Origin: Deltaproteobacteria bacterium | GTDB taxonomy: Bacteria > Desulfobacterota > Syntrophia > Syntrophales > Smithellaceae | Reading direction: 5' to 3' | Length of the DNA: 14,077 nt | Assembly (NCBI GenBank): GCA_009668925.1 | Contig: SBEK01000111.1 | Span: forward strand, 1 to 14,077 | Shown: positions 7,612 through 14,056 of the stretch, piece by piece | How positions within the stretch are numbered: position 1 is the first letter of the stretch | How the letters are laid out: every line of letters starts with the position of its first letter | The notes under the pieces: generated by a model | What the model was told of the DNA's origin: nothing | Seen by the model: only the letters and a program-made list of their open reading frames with translations | Databases searched by the model: none | Position numbers and translations under genes: made by a program

Positions 7612-8694
7612 TCAGATGATGCCCGGGATGTCCAGAAAATGGGACTTCCCCGTTTCGGTAACGAGCGACAGCCGCCCCGGATGGCCTTCATGAAGGGAGT
7701 CTATAACGATTTGCGCATTCGGGTAAAGCTTTTTTATGGCGTTGATGTTCCGGTTTTGCTCGCCGCGGAAATTGGACAGGGCCCGGGAGGCTGTGCGGAA
7801 GTGCAGCATTCGCGTATGCTCAGGCACAACGCGCAGTAAACGCAGAGCGGCCGAATAGAAAATGGCCGAATAAACGAGGCTGCCGAAAGCCGGATGCAGG
7901 GGGCCGGCCAGGACGGCGTCCTCCCGGCCCATGTCCGGCGTCACGTGCAGGCCGAAACGGATGATGCGGATACCCGCGGGCGTTAGCGCCTCCCAGGCCA
8001 GGCGGCACCATTCGACCGCTTCATCAACGCTCAGCGGCCGGTAGCGTCCATTTTTGAATTCTTCCGCAAGCGGGGTGTCCCGAAAGACGAGGACGGGATG
8101 GATGCGCGCCGTATCCGGCCGCAGTTCGACGACGCGGGCCAGGGTTTCCCGAAAACTTTCCCGCGTGTCATCCGGCAGACCGGCCATGAGATGCACACCC
8201 GTCTGGAAACCATGCGCGCAAAGCAGCGTGAGGGCGTGCACGACGGACCCGGCGTCATGACCGCGGCGGGCATGGCACAGCACCTGGTCATTCATGGACT
8301 GGACGCCGATTTCAACGGTCCGGACGCCGTATGCGTAAAGAAGATCCAATTGGTTGTCGCTGATATAATCCGGGCGCGTGGAAATCCGGATCGCGTCGAC
8401 CAGTCCTTTCTGGATATAAACCTGGGCCCAGGATAAGAGGCGCCGCTGATCTTCCGGAGGCAGGCCGGTGAAATTGCCGCCGTAAAAGGCGATTTCCGCC
8501 CGCCTTGGCTTGTCTTTGTTCCAGCGCAGGTAGGCGTCCACCTCGGCTTCAAAAAAGCTTTTGCTCACTTCCGGAGCGAAGTCCCCCGCGGCGATCTTTT
8601 CGTTGCAGAAGATGCACTGCCCGGGGCATCCGCCGTTCATGATGAAGATCGGAATAACGAGCGGCTTTTCCCGCCCTTGAATATCAGTCCTCAT
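7612..8694 (-). CDS. Radical SAM protein, Elp3-like core
   Basis: This 360-residue radical SAM enzyme carries the cluster motif CPGQCIFC (C23, C27, C30), which binds a [4Fe-4S] cluster and S-adenosylmethionine. An AFYGGNFTGLP motif, an EIGVQSMNDQVL motif and a GLPDDTRESF motif follow, the arrangement of the Elp3/HemN-like group. It lacks the GNAT acetyltransferase domain of true Elp3 tRNA-modifying enzymes. The reaction and substrate are unknown; its place between rnc and era suggests an RNA-related role, an inference only. I chose the ATG at 8694 because IPIFIMNGGCPGQC then sits at the usual distance from the start; it overlaps the end of rnc by 11 nt. An upstream in-frame ATG at 8745 would add 17 basic residues encoded within rnc and looks less likely. 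Confidence 0.9.
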   Translation of the reverse strand: MRTDIQGREKPLVIPIFIMNGGCPGQCIFCNEKIAAGDFAPEVSKSFFEAEVDAYLRWNKDKPRRAEIAFYGGNFTGLPPEDQRRLLSWAQVYIQKGLVDAIRISTRPDYISDNQLDLLYAYGVRTVEIGVQSMNDQVLCHARRGHDAGSVVHALTLLCAHGFQTGVHLMAGLPDDTRESFRETLARVVELRPDTARIHPVLVFRDTPLAEEFKNGRYRPLSVDEAVEWCRLAWEALTPAGIRIIRFGLHVTPDMGREDAVLAGPLHPAFGSLVYSAIFYSAALRLLRVVPEHTRMLHFRTASRALSNFRGEQNRNINAIKKLYPNAQIVIDSLHEGHPGRLSLVTETGKSHFLDIPGII

Positions 8695-9400
8695 TTTCAC
8701 AGTGCAGACTTTCCCAGGCTTTTTGCGCCGCCTGCTTTTCGGCATCTTTTTTGCTTTTCCCCCGGCCGACGTGACGGATCGCTTCCCCGGTGTTCACTTC
8801 CACTTCGAACGTCTTGTCGTGATCCGGTCCGCTGGCCGCGAGGACCGTATAGAACGGTGCGCTTTTGTATTTCTTCTGACACAATTCCTGCAGAGCTGTT
8901 TTGTAATCAAAGCATTGCGCAATCAGGGCTTCATTGCTCGTCAGGGGCTTCATGAGCCTTTTGATAACCGCCCTCGTCTTGCTGAATCCGGCATCCAGAT
9001 AAATTGCGGCGACGACGGCTTCGAAGGCATTGGCGAGGAGCGATTCCTTCGTGCGTCCGCCGGAGTTTTCTTCGCCCCGCCCCAGAAGCAGGCACTCGCC
9101 CAGGCTAAGTTTTGCCGCCAGATCCGCGAGCGGCTTTTCATTTACGAGCAGCGAACGGATTTTGGACAGGGTGCCCTCGTCGAAATCGCGGTGCCGCTTC
9201 ATGAGCAGGTCGCTCACACAGAGCCCCAGCACGGCATCACCCAGAAATTCCAGCCGTTCGTTGTCGCTGACCCCCGCCAGGGGATTTTCATTCACGTAGG
9301 AGCGGTGCGTCAGAGCGTTCGACAACAGATCCCTGTTCCGGAAGGTATAGGCTAATGTTTCCTGAAGAGCCGTCAATTGCGTCAATCGGTCTTTATCCAT
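8684..9400 (-). CDS. rnc: Ribonuclease III
   Basis: RNase III cleaves double-stranded RNA and releases the rRNA precursors. This 238-residue protein has the endonuclease signature NERLEFLGDAV (47-57) and a C-terminal double-stranded-RNA-binding domain (about 160-235, ending KSKKDAEKQAAQKAW). Aligned by eye with E. coli, E48, D55 and E127 match catalytic E38, D45 and E117, but the position of D114 is Asn (N124, in LLANAFEAVV). The ATG at 9400 follows AGGG with 6 nt spacing; a TTG at 9406 in frame is less likely. The start overlaps the mtaB stop in ATGGATAA, and the 3' end overlaps the radical SAM gene, so all three are probably translationally coupled. Confidence 0.96.
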   Translation of the reverse strand: MDKDRLTQLTALQETLAYTFRNRDLLSNALTHRSYVNENPLAGVSDNERLEFLGDAVLGLCVSDLLMKRHRDFDEGTLSKIRSLLVNEKPLADLAAKLSLGECLLLGRGEENSGGRTKESLLANAFEAVVAAIYLDAGFSKTRAVIKRLMKPLTSNEALIAQCFDYKTALQELCQKKYKSAPFYTVLAASGPDHDKTFEVEVNTGEAIRHVGRGKSKKDAEKQAAQKAWESLHCENED

Positions 9401-10751
9401 GAACAACCCTGCCTGTCAGTTTACCATCCTGATAATTTTCCACCCGGACTGTCATGATAGCATTTACTAGAGAAGCCGGGAGTTTGTCCAGCAGAACCGG
9501 AAGATAATTGTGAGAAAAACCCTTGGCGAGCCCCGTTTTCTTGTCCCGCGTGTGCTCCACCAGAACCGGCAGCGTTTTGCCCAGGAAGCGCCTGGAGAAC
9601 GCTTCTCTCTTTTGGGCGCCGAGGTCCCGGAGGACGGCGGCCCGTTCCTTTTTGATTTTGTCGGGAACCTTGGGCAAGATGGCCAGCGCCGCCGTTCCCG
9701 GTCGTTCGGAATACGGGAAGACATGCAGGTAGGCCGCGGGCAGGTCTTCCAGCAGTTTCACGGTTTGAGCGAATTCTTTCTCGCTTTCGCCGGGGAAGCC
9801 GACCATCACGTCGATGCCGACGGCGATGTCCTTGTCCGCCTGCACGGCCTTTTCCACGAGCGCCCGATAAAACGCCGCGTCGTAGCGGCGCCGCATCGCT
9901 TTCAGGATGGTGTCAGAGCCGCTTTGCAGAGGAATATGCAGGTGCGGACAGAGATTGCCGTGGCGGCCGAACAACTGCAGAAACGCGTCCGTTATTTCAT
10001 TGGGCTCAATGGAGCTCAGCCGGAATCTGACGGTCGGATGTTGAGACAGGATCGTTTCGAGCGTCCCCGTCAGGTCCGCGGGCGGCTCGAGATCCTGGCC
10101 GTAATACCCCAGATGAATGCCGGTGAGGACGATCTCCCGGTAGTCCTGCCCGATGAAGTTCCGTACGTTCTCCAGAACCTGGCGAACGGGCATGCTGCGG
10201 CTTTTCCCGCGGGCGAAAGGGACGATGCAGTAGCTGCAAAAAGCATTGCAGCCGTCCTGAATTTTAAAAAACGCGCGCGTCCGCCCCGTCAGTTTTGGAG
10301 CCGCAGCGGAAGGAAATTGTTTTTGCCCGAAGACATCGCCGCTGAAAATTCGCTGCCGGTCGGGGAGGGGCCGGGTGAGCAATTCCGTAATCCGGTGCTT
10401 CTGGTCGTTCCCCACGACCAAACTGACGCCCTCGATGGCGGCCAGTTCCGGGGCCTGCGTCTGCGCGTAGCACCCGGTAACAACGATGCGGGCGTCGGGG
10501 TTGGCGCGCCTCGCTCTCCGGATGAGCTGGCGGGCCTGGAAATCGGCAAAGGCCGTGACGGTGCAGGTATTGATGATGTAAACGTCGGCGAAACCGCCAA
10601 ACGGCACCACAATAAAATCAGCCGACTCAAGCTCGCGGGCCAGAGCGGCCGTATCGCACTGATTGACTTTACAGCCCAGCGTCGCCAGGCCCACTTTCAT
10701 CTTGTCTGTTTTGAGGATCAACGATTCCTTCTTCCCCGGGGAGTCTTTCAT
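9393..10751 (-). CDS. mtaB: tRNA t6A37 methylthiotransferase MtaB
   Basis: MtaB converts N6-threonylcarbamoyladenosine at position 37 of tRNA to its 2-methylthio form (ms2t6A), using two [4Fe-4S] clusters and SAM. The 452-residue protein has the N-terminal domain with three cysteines (C27 in LGCKVNQ, C63 in NTC, C94 in TGCYAQ), the radical SAM motif CNAFCSYC (C168, C172, C175) and a C-terminal TRAM-like RNA-binding domain (about 375-452). LGCKVNQ favours MtaB over MiaB or RimO. The start is unsure: the ATG at 10751 has no strong ribosome site and lies only 8 nt below a candidate -10 box; a TTG at 10721 after AAGAAGGA and an ATG at 10700 (MKVGLATLGCKV) are alternatives. It is the first gene of the minus-strand operon. 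Confidence 0.92.
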   Translation of the reverse strand: MKDSPGKKESLILKTDKMKVGLATLGCKVNQCDTAALARELESADFIVVPFGGFADVYIINTCTVTAFADFQARQLIRRARRANPDARIVVTGCYAQTQAPELAAIEGVSLVVGNDQKHRITELLTRPLPDRQRIFSGDVFGQKQFPSAAAPKLTGRTRAFFKIQDGCNAFCSYCIVPFARGKSRSMPVRQVLENVRNFIGQDYREIVLTGIHLGYYGQDLEPPADLTGTLETILSQHPTVRFRLSSIEPNEITDAFLQLFGRHGNLCPHLHIPLQSGSDTILKAMRRRYDAAFYRALVEKAVQADKDIAVGIDVMVGFPGESEKEFAQTVKLLEDLPAAYLHVFPYSERPGTAALAILPKVPDKIKKERAAVLRDLGAQKREAFSRRFLGKTLPVLVEHTRDKKTGLAKGFSHNYLPVLLDKLPASLVNAIMTVRVENYQDGKLTGRVVHG

Positions 10752-10759
10752 TTCTGATC

Positions 10760-10788
10760 TATTTATGAGCCGGCCCGCCCTTTGTCAA
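10760..10788 (-). promoter_or_regulatory. Candidate sigma-70 promoter for the mtaB-der operon
   Basis: On the minus strand a perfect -35 box TTGACA (10783-10788) is followed after 17 bp by TAAATA (10760-10765), a weak -10 box. The start of transcription would fall almost at the mtaB ATG at 10751, implying a near-leaderless message or a downstream start codon. The -35 lies in a short inverted repeat, TTGTC-AA-GACAA (10782-10793), which could also bind a regulator. Confidence 0.45.
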
Positions 10789-10862
10789 GACAAACAAAGA
10801 ATAGATTTTCCGTTAAAAATAAGTTAAATCTGGACATCCAAAAAATATCGGAGGGATTGGGT

Positions 10863-11213
10863 ATGGACTCTGTTTCGTCTTATTTTTCAGCAAATCCGGC
10901 TGTGTTTACGCTGATCGTGGTTTGTGCGGCTGTCCTGATGCTCTTTTTTATTTTTAAGAAATTGCTCAAACTCACCATTGTCTTTGTGTTTGTCGTCTTG
11001 CTGGCCGTCGGCGTTTATTTTTTCAAGGATCCCTCATCCATGCCCGACAAAATCAAGCAATCGGTAGAGGACTTCAAATCCGGTGGCGAACAGATCGGGG
11101 ATAAGTTCGCGAGTCTGTTTGAGGACACCAAAAAACTGGCGGGCAAAGCCAAAGAAGTTCCCAAGGACCTCAACAAGATGCTGGATACGGCCAAGGACAG
11201 CGTCGGGAAATAA
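10863..11213 (+). CDS. Small membrane protein of unknown function
   Basis: I do not recognise this 116-residue protein. Two hydrophobic segments (about 13-31 and 35-53) are joined by a short basic turn FKKLLK, giving a membrane hairpin whose turn should face the cytoplasm. The rest (about 55-116) is charged and helix-prone, rich in Lys, Asp and Glu (KQSVEDFKSGGEQIGDKFAS, then a segment around KKLAGKAKEVPKDLNKML), resembling the amphipathic repeats of small stress or apolipoprotein-like proteins. The ATG at 10863 follows GGAGGG (10850-10855) with a 7-nt spacing, a strong ribosome site, which rules out the upstream TTG of the same frame at 10782. It is divergent from mtaB and converges on the DUF1846 gene with only 5 nt between stops. 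No terminator hairpin is visible there. Confidence 0.65.
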   Translation: MDSVSSYFSANPAVFTLIVVCAAVLMLFFIFKKLLKLTIVFVFVVLLAVGVYFFKDPSSMPDKIKQSVEDFKSGGEQIGDKFASLFEDTKKLAGKAKEVPKDLNKMLDTAKDSVGK

Positions 11214-11218
11214 TATTT

Positions 11219-12739
11219 TTACGTAATAAAAAGATCATTGGTCGAAAAATTCGGGTCGGTGGTCAGATTGACGCCCAGGCGCCGCAGGCCTGCTTCGTCG
11301 CCGGGCGTGGGGATATGGGTCATGTGAACTTCGCAGTTGGCGAGCTCCTTTAATTTTTCCATGGCCAGTTCCGCCGCCGGATTGGTCGTGGCGCTGATGC
11401 TGAGCGCAATCAGCGCCTCCTCCAGGTCGAGACTGACGTTTTTTTCCTCGAGAATTTCCGTTTTGAGTTTGGCGATCGAACCGGTGATGTTGGCCGGAAG
11501 CAGTTTGATCTTGTCGGGAATGCCCGCCAGATGCTTGATGGCGTGGATGACCACGCTGGATGCGGCGTGCATGAGCGGAGAGTTGCTGCCCGTGATGATC
11601 GAGCCGTCCGCAAGTTCGATCGCCGCGCCGCAGAAAATGCCCTCATTTCCGCGATGGCGTTCCCGCGCATCCCCGGCCGCCTGGCGCGCCGGAATCACCG
11701 CCCGCCGGTCCTCCGGCTTGAGGTTAAAGTCATTCAGAAACAACTCCACGCGCTGAACGGTTTCTTTATCGGCAAAGCCCATGGCATATTCGCAGCGGTA
11801 GCGGAAATAGCGGCGGATGATCTCCTGCCGGGACGCCTCTTTGGTGATCTCATCATTGGTCACGGCAAACCCGGCGCGGTTGACGCCCATGTCGGTCGGC
11901 GACTTGTAAAAGGACGCTTCGCCGGTGATCTTCTCCAGAATCCGCCTGAGGACCGGAAAGACTTCCACGTCGCGGTTGTAATTGACCCAGGCTTCGCCGT
12001 AGGCGTCCAGATGAAACGGATCGATCTGGTTGAAATCGCGAATATCGGCGGTGGCCGCTTCATACGCCACATTGACGGCATGCTTGAGCGGAAGATTCCA
12101 GATCGGGAAGGTTTCGAATTTGGCGTAACCGGATTTGATGCCTCTTCTGTAATCGTGGTACAGCTGGGACAGACAGGTCGCCAGCTTTCCGCTGCCGGGC
12201 CCCGGCCCCGTAACGATCACCAGGGGCTTGTCCGTCGGAATGTAATCATTCACGCCGTAGCCTTCGTCGCTGACGATCAAATCGACATTGGTCGGATACC
12301 CCTTCGTGAAGCGGTGCGTAAAGACCCGGATGCCTCTGCGCTCCAACTTGTTTTTAAACAGGACGGCGGACGGCTGATTGTCAAACCGTGTAATCACGAC
12401 GCCCATGACATTGATGTTCCAGCCGCGCAGATCATCAATCAGTTTCATGGCATCGGTGTCATAGGTGATGCCGAAATCCGCCCGGATCTTTTTTCGCTCG
12501 ATGTCGCCCGCGTAAATGCAAAGCAAAATATCCGCCCGGTCTTTTAATTCTTTGATGAGCCTCATCTTGACATTGGGGTCATAGCCCGGCAGAACGCGTG
12601 CGGCATGGTAGTCATAGAGCAGCTTGCCGCCGAATTCCAGATACAGTTTATTGTTGAACCGTTCGACGCGCTTTAAGATGGACTGGGTCTGCTGCGTAAT
12701 ATATTTTTCGTTATCAAATCCGGTTTTGACGCCGCTCAT
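11219..12739 (-). CDS. DUF1846 (UPF0371) family protein
   Basis: This 506-residue protein matches the DUF1846/UPF0371 family, of about 500 residues and uncertain function. Family features seen are the start GFDNEKYITQQTQSILKRVE, the segment LYLEFGGKLLYDYHAARVLP and a Gly-rich stretch VTGPGPGSGKLATCLSQ (GPGPGSGK at 178-185), which looks like a nucleotide-binding loop and sits in a Rossmann-like region. The C-terminal half has NITGSIAKLKTEILEEKNV, and the C-terminus is intact. The protein should be cytosolic, since no signal peptide or membrane segment is present. The ATG at 12739 is preceded by GGGAGG about 12 nt upstream, a slightly long spacing. The family is, from memory, commonest in Gram-positive bacteria, so transfer is possible but not shown. 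It appears to be transcribed alone. Confidence 0.92.
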   Translation of the reverse strand: MSGVKTGFDNEKYITQQTQSILKRVERFNNKLYLEFGGKLLYDYHAARVLPGYDPNVKMRLIKELKDRADILLCIYAGDIERKKIRADFGITYDTDAMKLIDDLRGWNINVMGVVITRFDNQPSAVLFKNKLERRGIRVFTHRFTKGYPTNVDLIVSDEGYGVNDYIPTDKPLVIVTGPGPGSGKLATCLSQLYHDYRRGIKSGYAKFETFPIWNLPLKHAVNVAYEAATADIRDFNQIDPFHLDAYGEAWVNYNRDVEVFPVLRRILEKITGEASFYKSPTDMGVNRAGFAVTNDEITKEASRQEIIRRYFRYRCEYAMGFADKETVQRVELFLNDFNLKPEDRRAVIPARQAAGDARERHRGNEGIFCGAAIELADGSIITGSNSPLMHAASSVVIHAIKHLAGIPDKIKLLPANITGSIAKLKTEILEEKNVSLDLEEALIALSISATTNPAAELAMEKLKELANCEVHMTHIPTPGDEAGLRRLGVNLTTDPNFSTNDLFIT

Positions 12740-12804
12740 AAGAAGTGCCTGCCTCCCTATCTCTGGATTATGCGCTGCCTGTGGGATAAAGTAATAATGC
12801 AGGC

Positions 12805-12838
12805 AACAAAAATGTAATTTTTTTATTACAATTTTGTT
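12805..12838. promoter_or_regulatory. AT-rich inverted repeat upstream of DUF1846 gene
   Basis: Arms AACAAAAATGTAAT (12805-12818) and ATTACAATTTTGTT (12825-12838) pair at 13 of 14 positions around a TTTTTT centre. It lies 66-99 bp upstream of the DUF1846 start and about 110 bp past the end of the ferredoxin gene. It could be an operator for the DUF1846 promoter or a structure at the end of the ferredoxin transcript; the stem is AT-rich, which favours protein binding over termination. A CATAAT box at 12768-12773 (minus strand) is a possible -10 without a clear -35. Confidence 0.5.
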
Positions 12839-12944
12839 TCATATATCATGCAGACGATTTTATCCAAAAAAAAGTGACCCGGTGATCAAAAAAATGAATG
12901 GAGACCGGCTGGAAAAGGCGGCGAGGGTCGGCCGAGACGGCGGA

Positions 12945-13355
12945 TTACATCAAATTGATTTCCATGGCGCGGACCGGACAGGCGGAAACGCACAGTTCGC
13001 AGCCATTGCATTTTTCAGCATCAAACAAAACTTTTTGCGTCGGTTTTTCGAAGGACAGGGCGCCGGTGGGGCAAAATCCCGTACAGGCGCCGCAATGGAC
13101 GCATTTGTCGATATTCTGGTAAACGCTTTTGGAAAGCGACTCGACTTTCAGCCCCATTTCCTTCAGGAAACGGATGCCGCGGTCAAAATCTTCTTTTTGA
13201 CCCGAGAGTTCGAGAACGATCACGCCTTCGCGGCGCGGGAAGATTCTGGCTTTGAGAATATTAAAGACGAGGTTGTGCTTTTGCGCCAGAAGATAAATAA
13301 CCGGCTCTTGAACAATCTCCGGTGTATAGCGAATCACGATTTTTTTTGAATACAT
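12945..13355 (-). CDS. NIL-domain 2[4Fe-4S] ferredoxin
   Basis: This 136-residue protein joins an N-terminal NIL domain (about 1-78, SKKIVIRYTPEIVQEPVIYL onwards) to a bacterial ferredoxin domain with two complete cluster motifs: C85, C88, C91, C95 (CVHCGACTGFC) and C116, C119, C122, C126 (CNGCELCVSAC), each followed by Pro. NIL domains occur on methionine ABC transporter ATPases. NIL-ferredoxins of this build (COG2122 type) are the iron-sulfur partner of an enzyme that turns aspartate semialdehyde and sulfide into homocysteine in methanogens and some deltaproteobacteria; the catalytic partner (COG1900 type) is not in this window, so that role is an inference. The ATG at 13355 fits the family N-terminus better than the longer frame beginning at 13418. 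A separate promoter lies just upstream. Confidence 0.88.
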   Translation of the reverse strand: MYSKKIVIRYTPEIVQEPVIYLLAQKHNLVFNILKARIFPRREGVIVLELSGQKEDFDRGIRFLKEMGLKVESLSKSVYQNIDKCVHCGACTGFCPTGALSFEKPTQKVLFDAEKCNGCELCVSACPVRAMEINLM

Positions 13356-13389
13356 GGCCTGAAAAATGAAAACCTTCCAAATTTGCGGC

Positions 13390-13418
13390 ATGTTAAGAGA
13401 TGCCAGGCATAATGTCAA
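13390..13418 (-). promoter_or_regulatory. Sigma-70 promoter for the NIL-ferredoxin gene
   Basis: On the minus strand TTGACA (13413-13418) is followed after exactly 17 bp by TAACAT (13390-13395). Transcription would start near 13383, giving a leader of about 28 nt before the ATG at 13355. The spacer holds a palindrome, ATGCC-A-GGCAT (13400-13410). Confidence 0.6.
13400..13410. promoter_or_regulatory. Candidate operator palindrome in ferredoxin promoter spacer
   Basis: ATGCCAGGCAT is a perfect 5-1-5 palindrome lying between the -35 and -10 boxes of the ferredoxin promoter. A protein bound there would block RNA polymerase, so it is a reasonable repressor site. The regulator is unknown. Confidence 0.35.
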
Positions 13419-13425
13419 GGCAATA

Positions 13426-13445
13426 GTTGCCGCTTGTGCGGCAAC
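13426..13445. other. Perfect hairpin downstream of the phaR-like gene
   Basis: GTTGCCGC-TTGT-GCGGCAAC forms an 8-bp perfect stem with a 4-nt loop, 38 bp after the stop of the PhaR-like gene and just upstream of the ferredoxin promoter. It may help end the phaR transcript, but no T run follows on the minus strand, so a standard intrinsic terminator is not supported. Confidence 0.4.
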
Positions 13446-13483
13446 CCCGCTCTCAGCCGGTAAAGATCTTAAAGGATCCGTGG

Positions 13484-13960
13484 CTATTTTTTGTCGTTGT
13501 CGGATTTTTCCCTTGGCGAAGGGGGTGAGAATATTTCAAACATCGATTTAAAGGGATTCAGATCGCTTCCGGCCTGAGGATTCACCCTGGCATAATTCTC
13601 ACCGTATTCCAGCCATTTCCGGAACTGATCGTCGGCCAAATTGCGAAACGCCAGATAATTGCGAATGGCCTGTTCCAGATATTTCTCAAAAAAATCGGTG
13701 AGTACGTTTTCGCCGTACCGGATAATCAGGTAGAGCAGGGGAGGCGGAAGCAGAAATTTTTTCTGGCGCGCTTCTTCCAGAACGATTTGGGTCAGGATGG
13801 CCGCAGTGACATCTTCGCCGGTTTTGGCATCCGTCACCTGGACGGGTCTTCCCTGACGAATGATGTCGGTGACGTAGTTCAGCGTTACATAAATACTTTT
13901 TTCCGTGTCGTAAAGTCTGCGGTTGGTATATTTTTTAAGCAGCAGAGTGTTTTTGTCCAT
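13484..13960 (-). CDS. phaR: PhaR-type polyhydroxyalkanoate synthesis regulator
   Basis: This 158-residue protein has the PHB/PHA accumulation regulator DNA-binding domain at its N-terminus: KKYTNRRLYDTEKSIYVTLN (9-28), then GRPVQVTDAKTGEDVTAAIL (37-56), both strongly typical. In better-studied bacteria PhaR represses phasin and its own gene and is released by binding to PHA granules. The middle (about 70-125) is helical and hydrophobic (FLLPPPLLYLIIRYGENVL) and may bind granules or form oligomers; the tail is charged. No PHA synthase or phasin gene lies in the window, so the link to PHA storage rests on the family. The ATG at 13960 follows GGAGA with about 6 nt spacing; the longer frame starting at 14044 lacks family resemblance. 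Confidence 0.87.
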   Translation of the reverse strand: MDKNTLLLKKYTNRRLYDTEKSIYVTLNYVTDIIRQGRPVQVTDAKTGEDVTAAILTQIVLEEARQKKFLLPPPLLYLIIRYGENVLTDFFEKYLEQAIRNYLAFRNLADDQFRKWLEYGENYARVNPQAGSDLNPFKSMFEIFSPPSPREKSDNDKK

Positions 13961-13979
13961 ATCATTTCTCCAGGTCAAT

Positions 13980-14008
13980 ATATTATGCAATGACAAAAAT
14001 TTTTGCAA
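13980..14008 (-). promoter_or_regulatory. Candidate promoter of the phaR-like gene
   Basis: On the minus strand TTGCAA (14003-14008) is followed after 17 bp by TAATAT (13980-13985). Each box matches the sigma-70 consensus at four of six positions. Transcription would begin near 13973, just ahead of the ribosome binding site of the gene. Confidence 0.4.
13986..14007. promoter_or_regulatory. Inverted repeat TGCAA-N12-TTGCA over the phaR-like promoter
   Basis: TGCAA (13986-13990) and TTGCA (14003-14007) are inverted and flank a 12-bp palindrome CAAAAATTTTTG (13994-14005) that overlaps the right arm. The repeat covers the spacer and most of the -35 of the candidate promoter. Because PhaR is known to repress its own gene in Paracoccus, this is a plausible autoregulatory site. 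Confidence 0.4.
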
Positions 14009-14028
14009 CATAAAAATATTAAGTGTGT

Positions 14029-14056
14029 TTGCTAAACGAGCCAAATAGATTATAAA
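14029..14056 (+). promoter_or_regulatory. Possible divergent promoter reading out of the window
   Basis: TTGCTA (14029-14034), a 16-bp spacer and TATAAA (14051-14056) resemble a sigma-70 promoter on the plus strand, which would serve a gene beyond the right edge. The region is very AT-rich, so chance matches are likely. Confidence 0.25.

Noticed and set aside
9510..10757. Long open frame on the plus strand opposite mtaB
   Set aside because: The minus strand encodes a complete MtaB; the antisense translation is Arg-, Gly- and Gln-rich with no recognisable domain.
11531..12547. Long open frame on the plus strand opposite the DUF1846 gene
   Set aside because: It is the antisense shadow of a well-supported family protein.
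12850..12944. T7 and T8 runs downstream of the ferredoxin gene as an intrinsic terminator
   Set aside because: Only a 5-bp CCGGT/ACCGG stem with a 20-nt loop could be found nearby and it is not adjacent to the T8 run, so termination is unsupported.
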